Positions 9,904 to 19,552 of a stretch of 64,000 nucleotides of DNA are shown here, piece after piece; the first letter of the stretch is position 1; each line of letters begins with the position of its first letter. The notes under the pieces are model-generated. The model was not told the origin of the DNA. It saw only the letters and a list, made by a program, of their open reading frames with translations, and ran no database searches. Where the stretch lies: contig NZ_CP064954.1 of the NCBI RefSeq assembly GCF_011038655.2, positions 1,488,001 to 1,552,000 of the forward strand, in the 5' to 3' direction. This stretch comes from Corynebacterium lizhenjunii. GTDB taxonomy: Bacteria; Actinomycetota; Actinomycetes; Mycobacteriales; Mycobacteriaceae. Position numbers and translations under genes: made by a program.

Positions 9904-10086
9904 CGTTCCTCCTTGAATGAAGTCTCGTTGAACAATTCACGCGAGTATCTTGAAGCAATAGCCGCGAAGTGCCCTTTTAATAGTACAGCCTAACCTGAAA
10001 TAAATCCGGCCCGAGGCCCACCAGTTACGTACTGTGACCGAATTGTTATTTGGATCCTTCCCGCAGGGTAGACTGTTGTGTCAATT

Positions 10087-13000
10087 ATGTCTGACTTCAC
10101 CGAGCCCGCGCAGACTCCGTCGCGCGAAGAACTGCTTCGTTCCCTCTCCCAGGTCACCATCACCCAGGAGCGCCACTTCCGCAGGCGTTTAGCCAAAGCT
10201 CGCAGCCCGCGCGCACTCGCTGCCATCGCTGCGGACATCAAGCAGGCCCAGCAACGCCTTGCCGAACGTGTTAGCAGCATCGGCGCCATCGACTTCCCCA
10301 CTAGTCTGCCGGTAACGTCCCGCAAAGACGACATTGCCCACGCCATCGAACACCACCAGGTGGTCATTATTGCCGGTGAAACCGGCTCCGGAAAGACCAC
10401 CCAAATCCCCAAAATTTGCCTGGACCTAGGCCGTGGCCGCCGTGGACTCATTGGCCACACCCAGCCCCGCCGCCTGGCTGCGCGCACCGTCGCCGAGCGC
10501 ATTGCCGATGAACTCGGCCAGCCCATCGGCCAATCCGTCGGCTACGCCATTCGCTTTGATGATCGAGTCTCCGAGACCACCGCTGTCAAGCTAATGACCG
10601 ACGGCATCTTGTTGGCGGAAATGCAGCGAGACCGCTTCCTCAACGCCTACGACACCATCATTATCGACGAGGCCCACGAGCGTTCCCTCAACATCGATTT
10701 CCTGCTTGGCTACCTCAAGCGCCTCCTGCCCAAGCGCCCAGATTTGAAGGTCATTATTACCTCTGCGACCATCGATCCAGAGAGGTTTGCGCAGCACTTT
10801 GCCGATGCCTCTGGTACCCCCGCCCCCATCATCGAGGTCTCCGGCCGCACCTACCCCGTTGAAATTCGCTACCGGCCTCTGGAATTTGAGGCTGGTGGAA
10901 AGCTAGTGGACCAGGATCCTCTGGATGGTCTGTGTGAGGCCATAGAAGAGCTCATGAGCGAAGGCGACGGCGATATTTTATGCTTCTTTGCCGGTGAGCG
11001 CGATATCCGGGATGCCATGGAGGCTATTGACGCCCGCCGCTGGCGTGGCGTGGAGGTCACTCCCTTGTTTGGGCGTTTGTCCAATGAGGAACAGCACCGG
11101 GTGTTTAGCCCACATTCTGGGCGGCGAATTGTCCTGGCCACCAACATCGCCGAAACTTCTCTAACGGTTCCGGGCATCCGCTACGTGGTGGACACTGGTA
11201 CCGCCCGTATCTCGCGGTATTCTACGCGCAGCAAAGTCCAGCGCTTACCCATTGAGCCGATTTCTCAAGCTAGCGCTAACCAGCGTTCCGGCCGCTGCGG
11301 ACGCGTGGCCGATGGCATAGCCATCCGCTTGTACTCAGAGGAAGATTTCGCTACCCGCCCCCAGTTCACCGACCCGGAAATCCTCCGCACCAACCTGGCC
11401 AGCGTCATTTTGCACATGATTTCCCTGCGACTAGGCGATATTGCAGAGTTCCCTTTTGTCCAGCCACCGGAGGCCAAAGCGGTTCGCGATGGATTGCTGC
11501 TTCTCCACGAGCTTGGCGCCCTTGAGCAACAAGAAAAAGACGGTCTGCCAGTACCTACCACTACGGGCAAGGACTTGGCGCGCATTCCCGTTGACCCCCG
11601 TATGGCCCGGATGCTGGTCGAAGCCCACACTAACGGATGCCTCCAAGACGTCATGGTCATCGTCGCTGCCTTGACTATTCAAGATGTGCGCGAGCGCCCT
11701 ATGGAATACAGCGCTCAAGCTGACCAAGCACATGCCCGCTTTAAAGACACCTCCTCGGACTTCATGTCCATACTAGCCTTGTGGGACTACATTCAAGACT
11801 CCCGCTCAGAACTCAGCGGCAACGCCTTCCGCAAGCGCATGAAGTCAGAGTTCCTCCACTACATGCGCATCCGAGAGTGGTTTGACCTTGTACGCCAACT
11901 GCAGGACGTGGCCGCCCAGCTGGGGTGGAAGGACGCTAAGGGTACGGAGGCATCGGCACGCCAAGCAGATCGCATCCACATGAGCCTACTGGCCGGATTA
12001 CTGTCCAACATTGGCGCTCGCGAGGGCAATTCCCAGCAGTTCCAGGGCGCACGGAATACCAAGTTCCTGGTGTTCCCGGGCTCCGCGCTGGCCAAGAAGC
12101 CCCCACAATTCCTCATGGCCGGGCAATTGGTGGAGACCTCACGGTTGTGGGCACGCGACGTCGCGGCCATTGAGCCGGAATGGGTTGAAAAAGTAGGTGG
12201 CCACCTGCTCAAACACACCTACTCGGAGCCGTTTTGGTCCCGCAAACGCTCTGCGGCCATGGTACACCAGCGCTCAACGCTGTACGGCGTGCCCATTATC
12301 GTCGACCGTGTAGTGCCCTACCACCGCGTTGACGCCCATGCAGCGCGCGATATGTTTATCCGTCACGCGCTCATTGAAGGTGAATGGACTACACACCACC
12401 AGTTCTTTGCCAGCAATGCCCAATTGCTCGAAGACGCGGCGGAATATGAGGAAAAGGCTCGCCGCCGCGGCTTGGTGGTCGATGAAGACACTCTCTTTGA
12501 CTTCTATGACGCCAAAATCCCTAGCAAGGTTACCAGCGGGCGGCATTTCGATTCCTGGTGGAAGAAACAGCGCCAGGCCACACCGGACTTGCTTGACTTC
12601 GACCCAAATGCCCTGGTGGATGACCACGATGTCACCGAAGTGTCGTTCCCCGATCGCTGGCTCAAGGGCAGCATTGACTATGACTTGTCCTATAAATTTG
12701 AGCCCGGGGATCCCCTCGACGGCGTGTCAATTCTGGTGCCCGTACCGCTGCTAGCAGGGATGGACACCGACGGGTTCGACTGGCTGGTCCCCGGCTTGCG
12801 GCTAGAGCTCGTAACTGAACTCATCCGTACGCTGCCTAAAGCCCTGCGGCGCACAGTGGTGCCCGCGCCTGACTTTGCGGAGCGCGCCCTGCCCCGCCTC
12901 GTGCCCTACTCGACGCCGCTGGTAGAACAATTGGCGCAGGTCTTGCAGGAATTCGGCGCCCAGGGAATAAGTGCGAGCGACTTTAACCCGGACAAGCTAC

Positions 13001-13998
13001 CGCCGCACTTGCGAATGAACTACGCCGCTATAGATAAGCGCGGCACGATCATTGACTCAGATCGCGACTTAGCGGCCCTTGTTTCCCGCCAGGCTGGCTC
13101 CATTACTGCATCGGTCTCCCGAGTAGGTCGCAAAGCAGAGTCGGCCGCTGTCAAAGAATGGACAGCAGAGAACCTGGGTACCGTGGCCGAAGAGGTCGAT
13201 ACCGTGGTCGACGGGCATGAGGTCGTGGCCTACCCCGCGCTGGTGGCAACCCCCGATGGGGTTGAGGTCAAGGTTCATCCCACTAGGGCCGCTGCCGATG
13301 CCGCCATGCTCACCACCACGTTGACCCTCCTGCTGCGCGAAATCCACGTTGCTGCCGGCCCCATGGTCAAGGGCTTGCCCTTGCAACAACGCGTCGCCAT
13401 CGATGCCTACCCCCATGGCGGCGCGCAGGGTTTGGTTGATGACGCTCGCGTGGCGGCGCTGCGCGACCTGCTGATTGCTGCAGGCGGCCCGGTGCGCTCG
13501 CCGGAAGAATTTGCCACCTTAGTGTCACAGGTAAAGCCTCAGGTCGCTGGCGCTGTGCGCCGTACGGTGGTGGCCCTGGCACCGGGCATTGTCGAATACG
13601 CCAACGTTGCCACAGAATTACGCAAGTGGGAAGGGCCCGCGATCGATGATATGCGCACCCAATTGGAATTCCTCTTGCCGCCGCACGCGGTAACCATTCA
13701 TGGGCTCATCCACCTCCAACACCTGCCCCGGTACATCCAGGCCATGCGTCTGCGCCTGGAAGACATGGGGCTTGATCCCCACCGTGATGCCGACCGGCAA
13801 GCCGAAGTTGATGAGGCGCGCGCTTACCTACGCAACCGCCTGCGCTCCCTGCCCGCGGGCAGGGAGAAGACCAAGGAGGTCAAGGAGATCTACTGGATGA
13901 TAGAAGAGCTGCGGGTGTCCCTATTTGCGCAAAAACTAGGCACCGCCCGCCCCATTTCCTTGCGGCGGGTACAAAAAGCCATCGACAAACTGCGTTAG
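10087..13998 (+). CDS. hrpA: ATP-dependent RNA helicase HrpA
   Basis: A large DEAH-box helicase (1303 residues), linked in other bacteria to mRNA processing and rescue of stalled ribosomes. Motifs: Walker A GETGSGKTT (about residues 97-105), DEAH in IIIDEAHERS, SAT, NIAETSLTVPG, and QRSGRCGR (motif VI). The long C-terminal half matches full-length HrpA, not the shorter HrpB. TAGACT at 10069-10074 places the transcript start near 10081, so the ATG at 10087 is preferred with a leader of about 6 nt. The GTG at 10078, three codons earlier, would fall before the expected transcript start. C. glutamicum has the same order hrpA-nrdR-divS-lexA. Confidence 0.93.
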   Translation: MSDFTEPAQTPSREELLRSLSQVTITQERHFRRRLAKARSPRALAAIAADIKQAQQRLAERVSSIGAIDFPTSLPVTSRKDDIAHAIEHHQVVIIAGETGSGKTTQIPKICLDLGRGRRGLIGHTQPRRLAARTVAERIADELGQPIGQSVGYAIRFDDRVSETTAVKLMTDGILLAEMQRDRFLNAYDTIIIDEAHERSLNIDFLLGYLKRLLPKRPDLKVIITSATIDPERFAQHFADASGTPAPIIEVSGRTYPVEIRYRPLEFEAGGKLVDQDPLDGLCEAIEELMSEGDGDILCFFAGERDIRDAMEAIDARRWRGVEVTPLFGRLSNEEQHRVFSPHSGRRIVLATNIAETSLTVPGIRYVVDTGTARISRYSTRSKVQRLPIEPISQASANQRSGRCGRVADGIAIRLYSEEDFATRPQFTDPEILRTNLASVILHMISLRLGDIAEFPFVQPPEAKAVRDGLLLLHELGALEQQEKDGLPVPTTTGKDLARIPVDPRMARMLVEAHTNGCLQDVMVIVAALTIQDVRERPMEYSAQADQAHARFKDTSSDFMSILALWDYIQDSRSELSGNAFRKRMKSEFLHYMRIREWFDLVRQLQDVAAQLGWKDAKGTEASARQADRIHMSLLAGLLSNIGAREGNSQQFQGARNTKFLVFPGSALAKKPPQFLMAGQLVETSRLWARDVAAIEPEWVEKVGGHLLKHTYSEPFWSRKRSAAMVHQRSTLYGVPIIVDRVVPYHRVDAHAARDMFIRHALIEGEWTTHHQFFASNAQLLEDAAEYEEKARRRGLVVDEDTLFDFYDAKIPSKVTSGRHFDSWWKKQRQATPDLLDFDPNALVDDHDVTEVSFPDRWLKGSIDYDLSYKFEPGDPLDGVSILVPVPLLAGMDTDGFDWLVPGLRLELVTELIRTLPKALRRTVVPAPDFAERALPRLVPYSTPLVEQLAQVLQEFGAQGISASDFNPDKLPPHLRMNYAAIDKRGTIIDSDRDLAALVSRQAGSITASVSRVGRKAESAAVKEWTAENLGTVAEEVDTVVDGHEVVAYPALVATPDGVEVKVHPTRAAADAAMLTTTLTLLLREIHVAAGPMVKGLPLQQRVAIDAYPHGGAQGLVDDARVAALRDLLIAAGGPVRSPEEFATLVSQVKPQVAGAVRRTVVALAPGIVEYANVATELRKWEGPAIDDMRTQLEFLLPPHAVTIHGLIHLQHLPRYIQAMRLRLEDMGLDPHRDADRQAEVDEARAYLRNRLRSLPAGREKTKEVKEIYWMIEELRVSLFAQKLGTARPISLRRVQKAIDKLR

Positions 13999-14045
13999 TC
14001 GACGCACACCGGCTCCATGTTGGCCTCTGCTAGACACCCTCTGCT

Positions 14046-14133
14046 AGGCGTAGTCCCGCCAGCGCCCAGACTCGGACCCGCCTGCGCACAGACTCGATCC
14101 CGCCTGTGCCTAGACGCGGTCCCGCCTGCGCAT
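14046..14133. repeat. tandem repeat, 22 bp x 4, running into the 3' end of nrdR
   Basis: Four 22-bp units sharing a CCCGCC core: 14046-14067, 14068-14089, 14090-14111 and 14112-14133. They match each other at roughly two thirds to four fifths of positions. The last unit lies inside the nrdR coding region, so repeat growth or decay has shaped that protein's final residues. Confidence 0.8.
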
Positions 14134-14562
14134 GAGGCGGATTTCAGACTCAAAGTCTGCTGCGCTATCGAAGGACTTATAGACAGAAGCAAAGCGCAAA
14201 TACGCGACCTCATCAAGATGGCGCAGTGGCTCGAGGATGGCAAGACCAACGTCGTTGGCATTGACCTGCGAACTGCCGTGCCCACGAATTGTTTCCTCCA
14301 CCTCTTGCGCCAGACGCTTGAGGGCGTCGTCAGAAACGTCCCGGCCCTGGCACGCACGACGCACGCCGCGGATAAGCTTTTCGCGGCTAAAGGGCTCCGT
14401 AATCCCATTGCGCTTAACCACCAGCAGCACGGCCTTCTCCACGGTGGTGAATCGCCCTTCGCACGAGCTGCATTCACGACGGCGACGAATGGCAGTACCA
14501 GAATCTATAACACGCGAGTCAATGACACGAGACTGTTCGTGGTGGCAGAAAGGGCAATACAC
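14110..14562 (-). CDS. nrdR: transcriptional repressor NrdR
   Basis: A nucleotide-sensing repressor of ribonucleotide reductase genes. It has 150 residues. An N-terminal zinc ribbon (CPFC near residues 3-6, CSSC near 31-34, in [15 protein letters not shown]) precedes an ATP-cone domain ([16 protein letters not shown] onward). I start it at the GTG at 14562, giving the family's usual YCPFC beginning: GGAGG lies 8 nt upstream, whereas an ATG at 14577 would place that site inside the gene. The C-terminus (RLMRRRDRV) is built from the tandem repeat. It sits between hrpA and divS, as in C. glutamicum. Confidence 0.93.
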   Translation of the reverse strand: MYCPFCHHEQSRVIDSRVIDSGTAIRRRRECSSCEGRFTTVEKAVLLVVKRNGITEPFSREKLIRGVRRACQGRDVSDDALKRLAQEVEETIRGHGSSQVNANDVGLAILEPLRHLDEVAYLRFASVYKSFDSAADFESEIRLMRRRDRV

Positions 14563-14681
14563 GCTAAGGTCCTCCATAGGCCGTAGGCTCAACTTCGGGA
14601 GCGGCGCAAGGTCTCAACCGCTACAGCTCAATCTAGTGCGTGGTTGTCCACTCGTTAAATTTGCACCACCACAGGTATCGC

Positions 14682-14771
14682 GGCAACGCCCTGCACGACG
14701 GGAACGTCCTGCACAACGGCAACGCCCTGCACGACGCCAACACCGTGCTCAGCTACAACGCCCTACGCGAA
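14682..14771. repeat. tandem repeat, 18 bp x 5, between nrdR and divS
   Basis: Units GGCAACGCCCTGCACGAC and variants at 14682, 14700, 14718, 14736 and 14754. Units 1 and 3 are identical; units 4 and 5 are decayed. Read on the plus strand it would encode GNALHD-type hexapeptides, but no start signal supports a gene there. The last unit overlaps the end of divS. Confidence 0.85.
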
Positions 14772-15212
14772 GGCGCCATCCCTAGCTTCGCCCACAGCAC
14801 CCAGTGCAGTGCCATCAGCAATAGCGTGCGCCGTCCCCTGTGCATATCCGCGCGCGGCAACCTGCGGGTCTTGATTGAATGCAGCACCTACGACGAAGCA
14901 CAAAAACACCACCACACCAAGAACTGCCCCTAGCACGTAACTGCCAAAGTCTGAGCGATCTTCAACTATGCCTGCAGGAGCGCTCGACCCTACTACCTGC
15001 CGCTCGCGTGGCCCAAGACCCGCGCCATACTGTTCGAAGTCACAACTCAAATGCCGCGGGACAGAGCCGGGATAATCCCGCCTAGAATCCTGGGCAGCTG
15101 TGCGAACCGGCGTGCCATCCCAGACAGCAGCCGGGGGAACTACATAAGCTTTGCGGCGCCGCGAGGACGGAATATCCGCAGATAGCTGATGGTAATTCAA
15201 AGCGATAGCCAT
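14763..15212 (-). CDS. divS: probable SOS-induced cell division suppressor DivS
   Basis: The call rests mainly on position: a small membrane protein divergent from lexA and followed by nrdR, exactly where C. glutamicum has divS, which blocks septation during the SOS response. It has 149 residues: a hydrophilic Arg-rich N-terminus (SSRRRKAYVVPP near 16-27), one membrane segment (YVLGAVLGVVVFLCFVVGAAF, about 91-111) and a short Ala/Gly-rich extracytoplasmic tail. AAGGAG lies 8 nt before the ATG. LexA-like sites lie upstream. Sequence conservation of this family is weak, so the symbol is probable rather than certain. Confidence 0.7.
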   Translation of the reverse strand: MAIALNYHQLSADIPSSRRRKAYVVPPAAVWDGTPVRTAAQDSRRDYPGSVPRHLSCDFEQYGAGLGPRERQVVGSSAPAGIVEDRSDFGSYVLGAVLGVVVFLCFVVGAAFNQDPQVAARGYAQGTAHAIADGTALGAVGEARDGAFA

Positions 15213-15288
15213 GCCAAAAACTCCTTACATTTCCTAATGTTCAAACACTGTAATGCCCAGGATGGACACGACCCCTCCAGGAGCGCCT

Positions 15289-15378
15289 ACATGTTCGAAG
15301 CAGTCGATATGTTCGAAATATAGCACCGCCGAGAAAGTTTGTCCACGATTGGGGTCAAAACTCGAACATTCGTACTTT
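15289..15378. promoter_or_regulatory. putative LexA operators in the divS-lexA intergenic region
   Basis: Two direct copies of ATGTTCGAA (15291-15299 and 15309-15317) and an inverted TCGAACATTCGTAC (15362-15375) lie between the divergent SOS genes. The corynebacterial LexA box is close to TCGAA(A/C)ANNTGTTCGA; here one half is perfect at each site and the other is degraded. LexA autoregulation and divS control from this region are known in C. glutamicum; which copy is functional is inference. Confidence 0.6.
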
Positions 15379-15466
15379 GCATGCTATGAATAGATAGGGA
15401 GACGGTGTAGCGATTAACGTCGCCGCCAAAGAACAAACGCCACCATATGGAAGTAGGAGAACCGCC

Positions 15467-16165
15467 ATGGCACGTAAGAACCCCAATAAGCTTGATGTCT
15501 CACAGCTCAGCGCACGCCAGCGCCGCATTTTGGAAGTTATTAGCGACGCAGTCTTGTTGCGTGGCTACCCGCCCAGCATTCGCGAGATTGGAGACGCTGC
15601 CGGCTTGCAATCAACATCTTCTGTTGCGTACCAGCTCAAGCAACTGGAAGAGAAGGGCTTCTTGCGCCGCGATCCCAATAAGCCGCGTGCGGTAGATGTG
15701 CGCCACCTGCACACCTCGGACAATAGGGCTGCGAAGATGAACAGGCAGCGTAGCGCTAGCAATGACGATGTACCGTCTGAAGCCTCTGGGGTGTCTTATG
15801 TTCCAGTTGTTGGCCGCATTGCAGCTGGCCTGCCTATCACCGCTGAGAAGAATATCGACACCTACTTCCCCATGCCGGACGAGGTTGTGGGACAAGGCGA
15901 CTTATACATGTTGCAGGTTGTCGGCGAATCCATGAAGGACGCGGGCATCCTCGATGGCGACTGGGTGATTATTCGTAGCCAACCGACCGCTGAAGAAGGC
16001 GACTTCGTCGCCGCTTTGCTCGAAGGCGAAGAAGCCACAGTGAAGGAATTCCACCGGGACTCCACCGGGGTGTGGCTACTTCCCCACAACGAAGACTTCG
16101 AGCCGATTGACGGCACCCATGCAGAAATCATGGGCAAGGTCGTCTCGGTCTTCCGGAAGCTCTAG
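15467..16165 (+). CDS. lexA: SOS repressor LexA
   Basis: Represses DNA-damage genes until RecA filaments trigger its self-cleavage. It has 232 residues. The N-terminal winged helix spans about 12-75 (SARQRRILEVISDAVLLRGY). The cleavage bond is Ala120-Gly121 in GRIAAGLP. The serine-lysine dyad is Ser155 (VVGESMKDAG) and Lys193 (EATVKEF). AGGAG lies upstream of the ATG. It is divergent from divS across a region with LexA-like boxes, so autoregulation is likely. Confidence 0.96.
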   Translation: MARKNPNKLDVSQLSARQRRILEVISDAVLLRGYPPSIREIGDAAGLQSTSSVAYQLKQLEEKGFLRRDPNKPRAVDVRHLHTSDNRAAKMNRQRSASNDDVPSEASGVSYVPVVGRIAAGLPITAEKNIDTYFPMPDEVVGQGDLYMLQVVGESMKDAGILDGDWVIIRSQPTAEEGDFVAALLEGEEATVKEFHRDSTGVWLLPHNEDFEPIDGTHAEIMGKVVSVFRKL

Positions 16166-16764
16166 TGCCGCAGGGTTGAACTCTCCAGAACCCTCCAGGA
16201 GCACATAAGCCCGATTACTGACTGCGGCCCCATGCGGGCGCCTAGCGAAGGCGCTGCACGTGGGGCCTGTCTGATTCCGCGCCGGATTCGCACGCTGACA
16301 CCACCCCTGGCACTGTCCAACGCTAGTGGCCGGTCCGCAGTAACGGCCATGGTTCTGAGGAAACGGTCCTGCCCCCAGGAGTGACCCTAGGTCCTCAGGA
16401 GCACTCTCGGGGGCCAGAAGCGGCCCTGATTCCCACAAGCGGGCCCATTGTGTCCTGTGGCTGAGCCGGGGCGCTCCATTGTATTAATCGCCCCCATATA
16501 AGGGGTAAGGCCGCAAGCAGACTCAAAATCCTTGATTGGGATGGTTGTGGCTCTTTAGCTGCGGTTATAGCTGCTCTCTCACGTACGGAAAGCCCCTAAA
16601 CCTCACGCGAAAATCTGTGATTGCCTCCGATCACGCCCGATTTTGGGAAGCTTTTGGAAGAATGTAACAGTAGCTGCCGCAGATCCGGCCCGCGCAGAAA
16701 TTGCGCCACTTACCGGAGCGGCTTCACGTTCCATTTCCAGTTGAAGTAAGGAAGTGCACAAGAC
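16166..16764. other. 599-bp intergenic region between lexA and sugR
   Basis: No gene is supported here. An imperfect hairpin at 16226-16267 (GGCCCCA with TGGGGCC, nested GCGCC with GGCGC) may end lexA transcription, but it has no T-run. CCCC-ATATAA-GGGG near 16495-16506 is a further small inverted repeat. The 60 bp before sugR probably hold its promoter, but no convincing -35/-10 pair could be fixed. Confidence 0.5.
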
Positions 16765-17559
16765 ATGTATGCCGAAGAACGCCGCCGCCAGATCGCGTCC
16801 CTAACCGCGGTGGAGGGACGCGTTAATGTGACCGAACTTGCCGAACGCTTCGACGTTACCGCGGAGACCATTCGCCGTGACTTAGCCGGACTGGACCGCG
16901 ACGGAATAGTTCACCGCGTGCACGGCGGCGCTGTAGCGTCCCGCGCTTTTCAAACTGCAGAGTTTTCCCTCGATGCTCGCTCGCGTTCTGCATCCAAGGC
17001 GAAATCTGACATTGCACGGGCTGCACTAGAGTACCTCCCCAAACGACATGGTTCGATATTCCTCGATGCCGGAACCACTATCAACGCACTCGCGGATTTA
17101 ATTGGCACCCTACCCCAGGCCACGAACTTGTCCATAGTGTCTAATAGCTTGCCCATCGCGCTCTCGCTAGCAGGCAATGGTCACCCTGATATTCAGTTGC
17201 TGGGCGGGACGGTACGCGCAATCACCCAGGCGGTAGTGGGCGATACCGCCCTGCGCACGATGGCGCTCATGCGCGCCGATGTGGCCTTTATCGGCACCAA
17301 CGCCCTCACCATCGACCATGGGCTGTCTACCGCAGATTCCCAAGAGGCGGCTATCAAATCAGCGTTTGTTACCCACGCGCACAAAGTCGTAGTGTTGTGT
17401 GACTCCAGCAAGTTGGGAACTGACTACCTGGTTTCTTTCGCCGCCATTTCCGATATCGACGTGGTGATCACCGACTCCGCCGCGCCGCGCAGCTTTATCG
17501 ATCAACTGCGCGACCGCGATGTAGAAGTAGTTGTCGTCGGCGACCAACCCACGCCCTAG
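16765..17559 (+). CDS. sugR: DeoR-family regulator of sugar uptake, SugR
   Basis: A DeoR-type repressor of PTS genes (ptsI, ptsH, ptsF and related) in C. glutamicum, released by sugar phosphates. It has 264 residues. The N-terminal helix-turn-helix is NVTELAERFDVTAETIRRDL (about 20-39), followed by the family's GIVHRVHGGAV. The C-terminal effector domain carries LDAGTTINALADLI and FIGTNALTIDHGLSTAD. AAGGA precedes the ATG at 16765. It directly follows lexA and converges on ptsI. C. glutamicum has a second DeoR regulator (FruR) and a second fruK in this block; neither is present here. Confidence 0.88.
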   Translation: MYAEERRRQIASLTAVEGRVNVTELAERFDVTAETIRRDLAGLDRDGIVHRVHGGAVASRAFQTAEFSLDARSRSASKAKSDIARAALEYLPKRHGSIFLDAGTTINALADLIGTLPQATNLSIVSNSLPIALSLAGNGHPDIQLLGGTVRAITQAVVGDTALRTMALMRADVAFIGTNALTIDHGLSTADSQEAAIKSAFVTHAHKVVVLCDSSKLGTDYLVSFAAISDIDVVITDSAAPRSFIDQLRDRDVEVVVVGDQPTP

Positions 17560-17614
17560 GCGGAGTCAGCGCCACCTTCCAGGGCCAGGCAACTGCCAAC
17601 ACCAGGCCAGTGCC

Positions 17615-19303
17615 CTAGGCCAGTGCACTGATGTAGTCACGCACTGCCTCACGGGCTTCGGCGGCGCTTTCGGCACTGACAGCCAGATCGGCGATCTTTT
17701 CACAGTCTTCCCTGGTTAATTCGGCCAACTGTGCACCAACACCGGCAATTGCGGTAGCAGCACACGACAAGGAGTTCACTCCCAGACCAACGAGTACCCC
17801 GGCGAGCATGGGATCCGCAGCGGCTTCACCACACACGCCAACCGGCACGTTGTGGTCACGGCCCACAACGCAGGTGTGCTGAATAAGACGCAGCACTGCT
17901 GGCTGCCAGGGGTCGGTCAGATAGGCCAGCTGCGGCGACAAGCGGTCAGCCGCCATAGTGTACTGGGTCAGGTCATTGGTACCGATGGAGACAAAATCCA
18001 GGTGGGGCATGATGGTGTCCGCCATGAGCGCGGCAGCGGGGACCTCAATCATCGCCCCCGCAGTCAGGTTGCGTTCCCGGCACAGCCGGGCAAACCACTT
18101 GGCCTCAGAGGGGGTAGCCACCATTGGTGCCATGACCCACGTAGCGGCATCGTCGCTGCGTTCCGCGGCAGCTTGGGCGATGGCATCCAACTGCCGGGTA
18201 AGCAGCGACTCATTGTCGCGGGCAATGCGCAGGCCACGCACGCCCAGCGCAGGGTTTTCCTCTGATTCCATGGTGGCGTAGGAAATCGGCTTATCGGAGC
18301 CTGCATCAAGGGTGCGCACCACGACTTTCGACTCGGGGAAGGCCGCAAATACTTTGCCATAGATGCGGGCCTGCTCATCGACGGTGGGTTCTTCCGTGGC
18401 GGAGAGGAAGGACATCTCCGTGCGATACAGGCCGATGCCCTCTGCCTCCGTGTCCGCAGCTACGCGCGCGGCATTGCCATCGGCGACGTTGGCCAGCAGT
18501 TGGAATCGGTGTCCGTCTTTGGTTTGGGCAGGACCGGTCCACTGGGCAACCTTGGCGGCAAATTCCCGGTATTCCGCAACTGCTTGTCGGGCTTCGGACT
18601 CATCAGCATTGAGCGTCACCGTTCCCAGGGAGCCGTCCAGGAATACCTGGGTGCCTGCCTCGATGCTGCGCAGCTCCGCACCAACTGCCACGATGCAGGG
18701 GATGTCCAGCTGGCGGGCAATGATCGCGGTGTGGGAGGTGGGCCCTCCCAGCTCGGTGACCAAAGCCTTGATGTGGGCGGTATCCAGCGTTGCGGTATCC
18801 GCGGGTGCAAGGTCGTCTGCAAGAAGCACGGCCTCCCCCGTCACCGTCGGCAGCCCGGGCTCCGGCTCCCCGCGCAGCTGGGCAATGACGCGGTCCCGCA
18901 CATCTTTGAGGTCCGTAGTGCGCTCCGCCATGATCCCCCCGGCGGCCTCAAACATGGCCACAAATTTATCGGTGGCGCCAACTACGGCGTATTCGGCGTT
19001 GTTACCGGAGTTGATGTTCTTGCGCACTGCCTTGTGCCAGCCGCGGTCTTTGACCATTCCGGCAGTGGCGGTGAGAACTTCCGCCGCGTTACCCTCGGCG
19101 CCTGCAGCCCGGGTCTCAAGGCGGCCTGCCACGGTCAATGCTGCCTCCGTAAAGCGCTCGAACTCGGCCTCACGCTGGTCCTCGCCGACGGGCGTACCTA
19201 CGGTGGGTAGGTCCGGACGCGGCCTGACCCATACTGCCGGAGCGTAGGCCACGCCTGCGACTACGCCGGTTCCTTTGATGCTGTGCGAAGATGCATTTCC
19301 CAT
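17615..19303 (-). CDS. ptsI: PTS Enzyme I (phosphoenolpyruvate-protein phosphotransferase)
   Basis: Takes phosphate from phosphoenolpyruvate and passes it to HPr, the first step of all PTS sugar uptake. It has 562 residues from the ATG at 19303, chosen because AAGGGAG lies 10 nt upstream; an ATG 8 codons earlier lacks a site. The phosphorylated histidine is His191 in GGPTSHTAIIARQ. The PEP-binding domain shows GLYRTEMSFL, NPALGVRGLR and FVSIGTNDLTQYTMA, with Cys in PVGVCGEAA. It is divergent from fruK-ptsF-ptsH, which encodes its partner HPr. Confidence 0.96.
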   Translation of the reverse strand: MGNASSHSIKGTGVVAGVAYAPAVWVRPRPDLPTVGTPVGEDQREAEFERFTEAALTVAGRLETRAAGAEGNAAEVLTATAGMVKDRGWHKAVRKNINSGNNAEYAVVGATDKFVAMFEAAGGIMAERTTDLKDVRDRVIAQLRGEPEPGLPTVTGEAVLLADDLAPADTATLDTAHIKALVTELGGPTSHTAIIARQLDIPCIVAVGAELRSIEAGTQVFLDGSLGTVTLNADESEARQAVAEYREFAAKVAQWTGPAQTKDGHRFQLLANVADGNAARVAADTEAEGIGLYRTEMSFLSATEEPTVDEQARIYGKVFAAFPESKVVVRTLDAGSDKPISYATMESEENPALGVRGLRIARDNESLLTRQLDAIAQAAAERSDDAATWVMAPMVATPSEAKWFARLCRERNLTAGAMIEVPAAALMADTIMPHLDFVSIGTNDLTQYTMAADRLSPQLAYLTDPWQPAVLRLIQHTCVVGRDHNVPVGVCGEAAADPMLAGVLVGLGVNSLSCAATAIAGVGAQLAELTREDCEKIADLAVSAESAAEAREAVRDYISALA

Positions 19304-19552
19304 GGTTGGAAGCTCCCTTACCTTCACGTCGAGTGGGTTGTTATGTCCAGATCATCACAAAAAGCAAACAAAAGCAATAAAAACCACAGATAACCATTGA
19401 CATTCAGACACAATCGGGCAAAGATAAACAGTGGTCACTTGCTCATGATGCCATTCATGGCAAAGCACAGCCCCGGTGTGGGAAACCCGCACCACGGGCC
19501 GCGCCTCCTGTCGACCAATATACGGAACTTCCCGCTTAAGGTTGCTGATTAG
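19304..19552. promoter_or_regulatory. divergent ptsI / fruK control region
   Basis: On the plus strand TTGACA at 19397-19402 is followed after 17 bp by a weak -10 (AAAGAT, 19420-19425), a candidate fruK promoter. An exact direct repeat AAAAGCAA (19360-19367 and 19370-19377), one helical turn apart, sits near ptsI and could be an operator for a DeoR-type regulator such as SugR. The assignment to SugR is inference. Confidence 0.4.

Noticed and set aside
14640..14933. A plus-strand frame reading GNALHD hexapeptide repeats
   Set aside because: It is the translation of an 18-bp minisatellite that overlaps the divS 3' end; there is no ribosome site or conserved domain.
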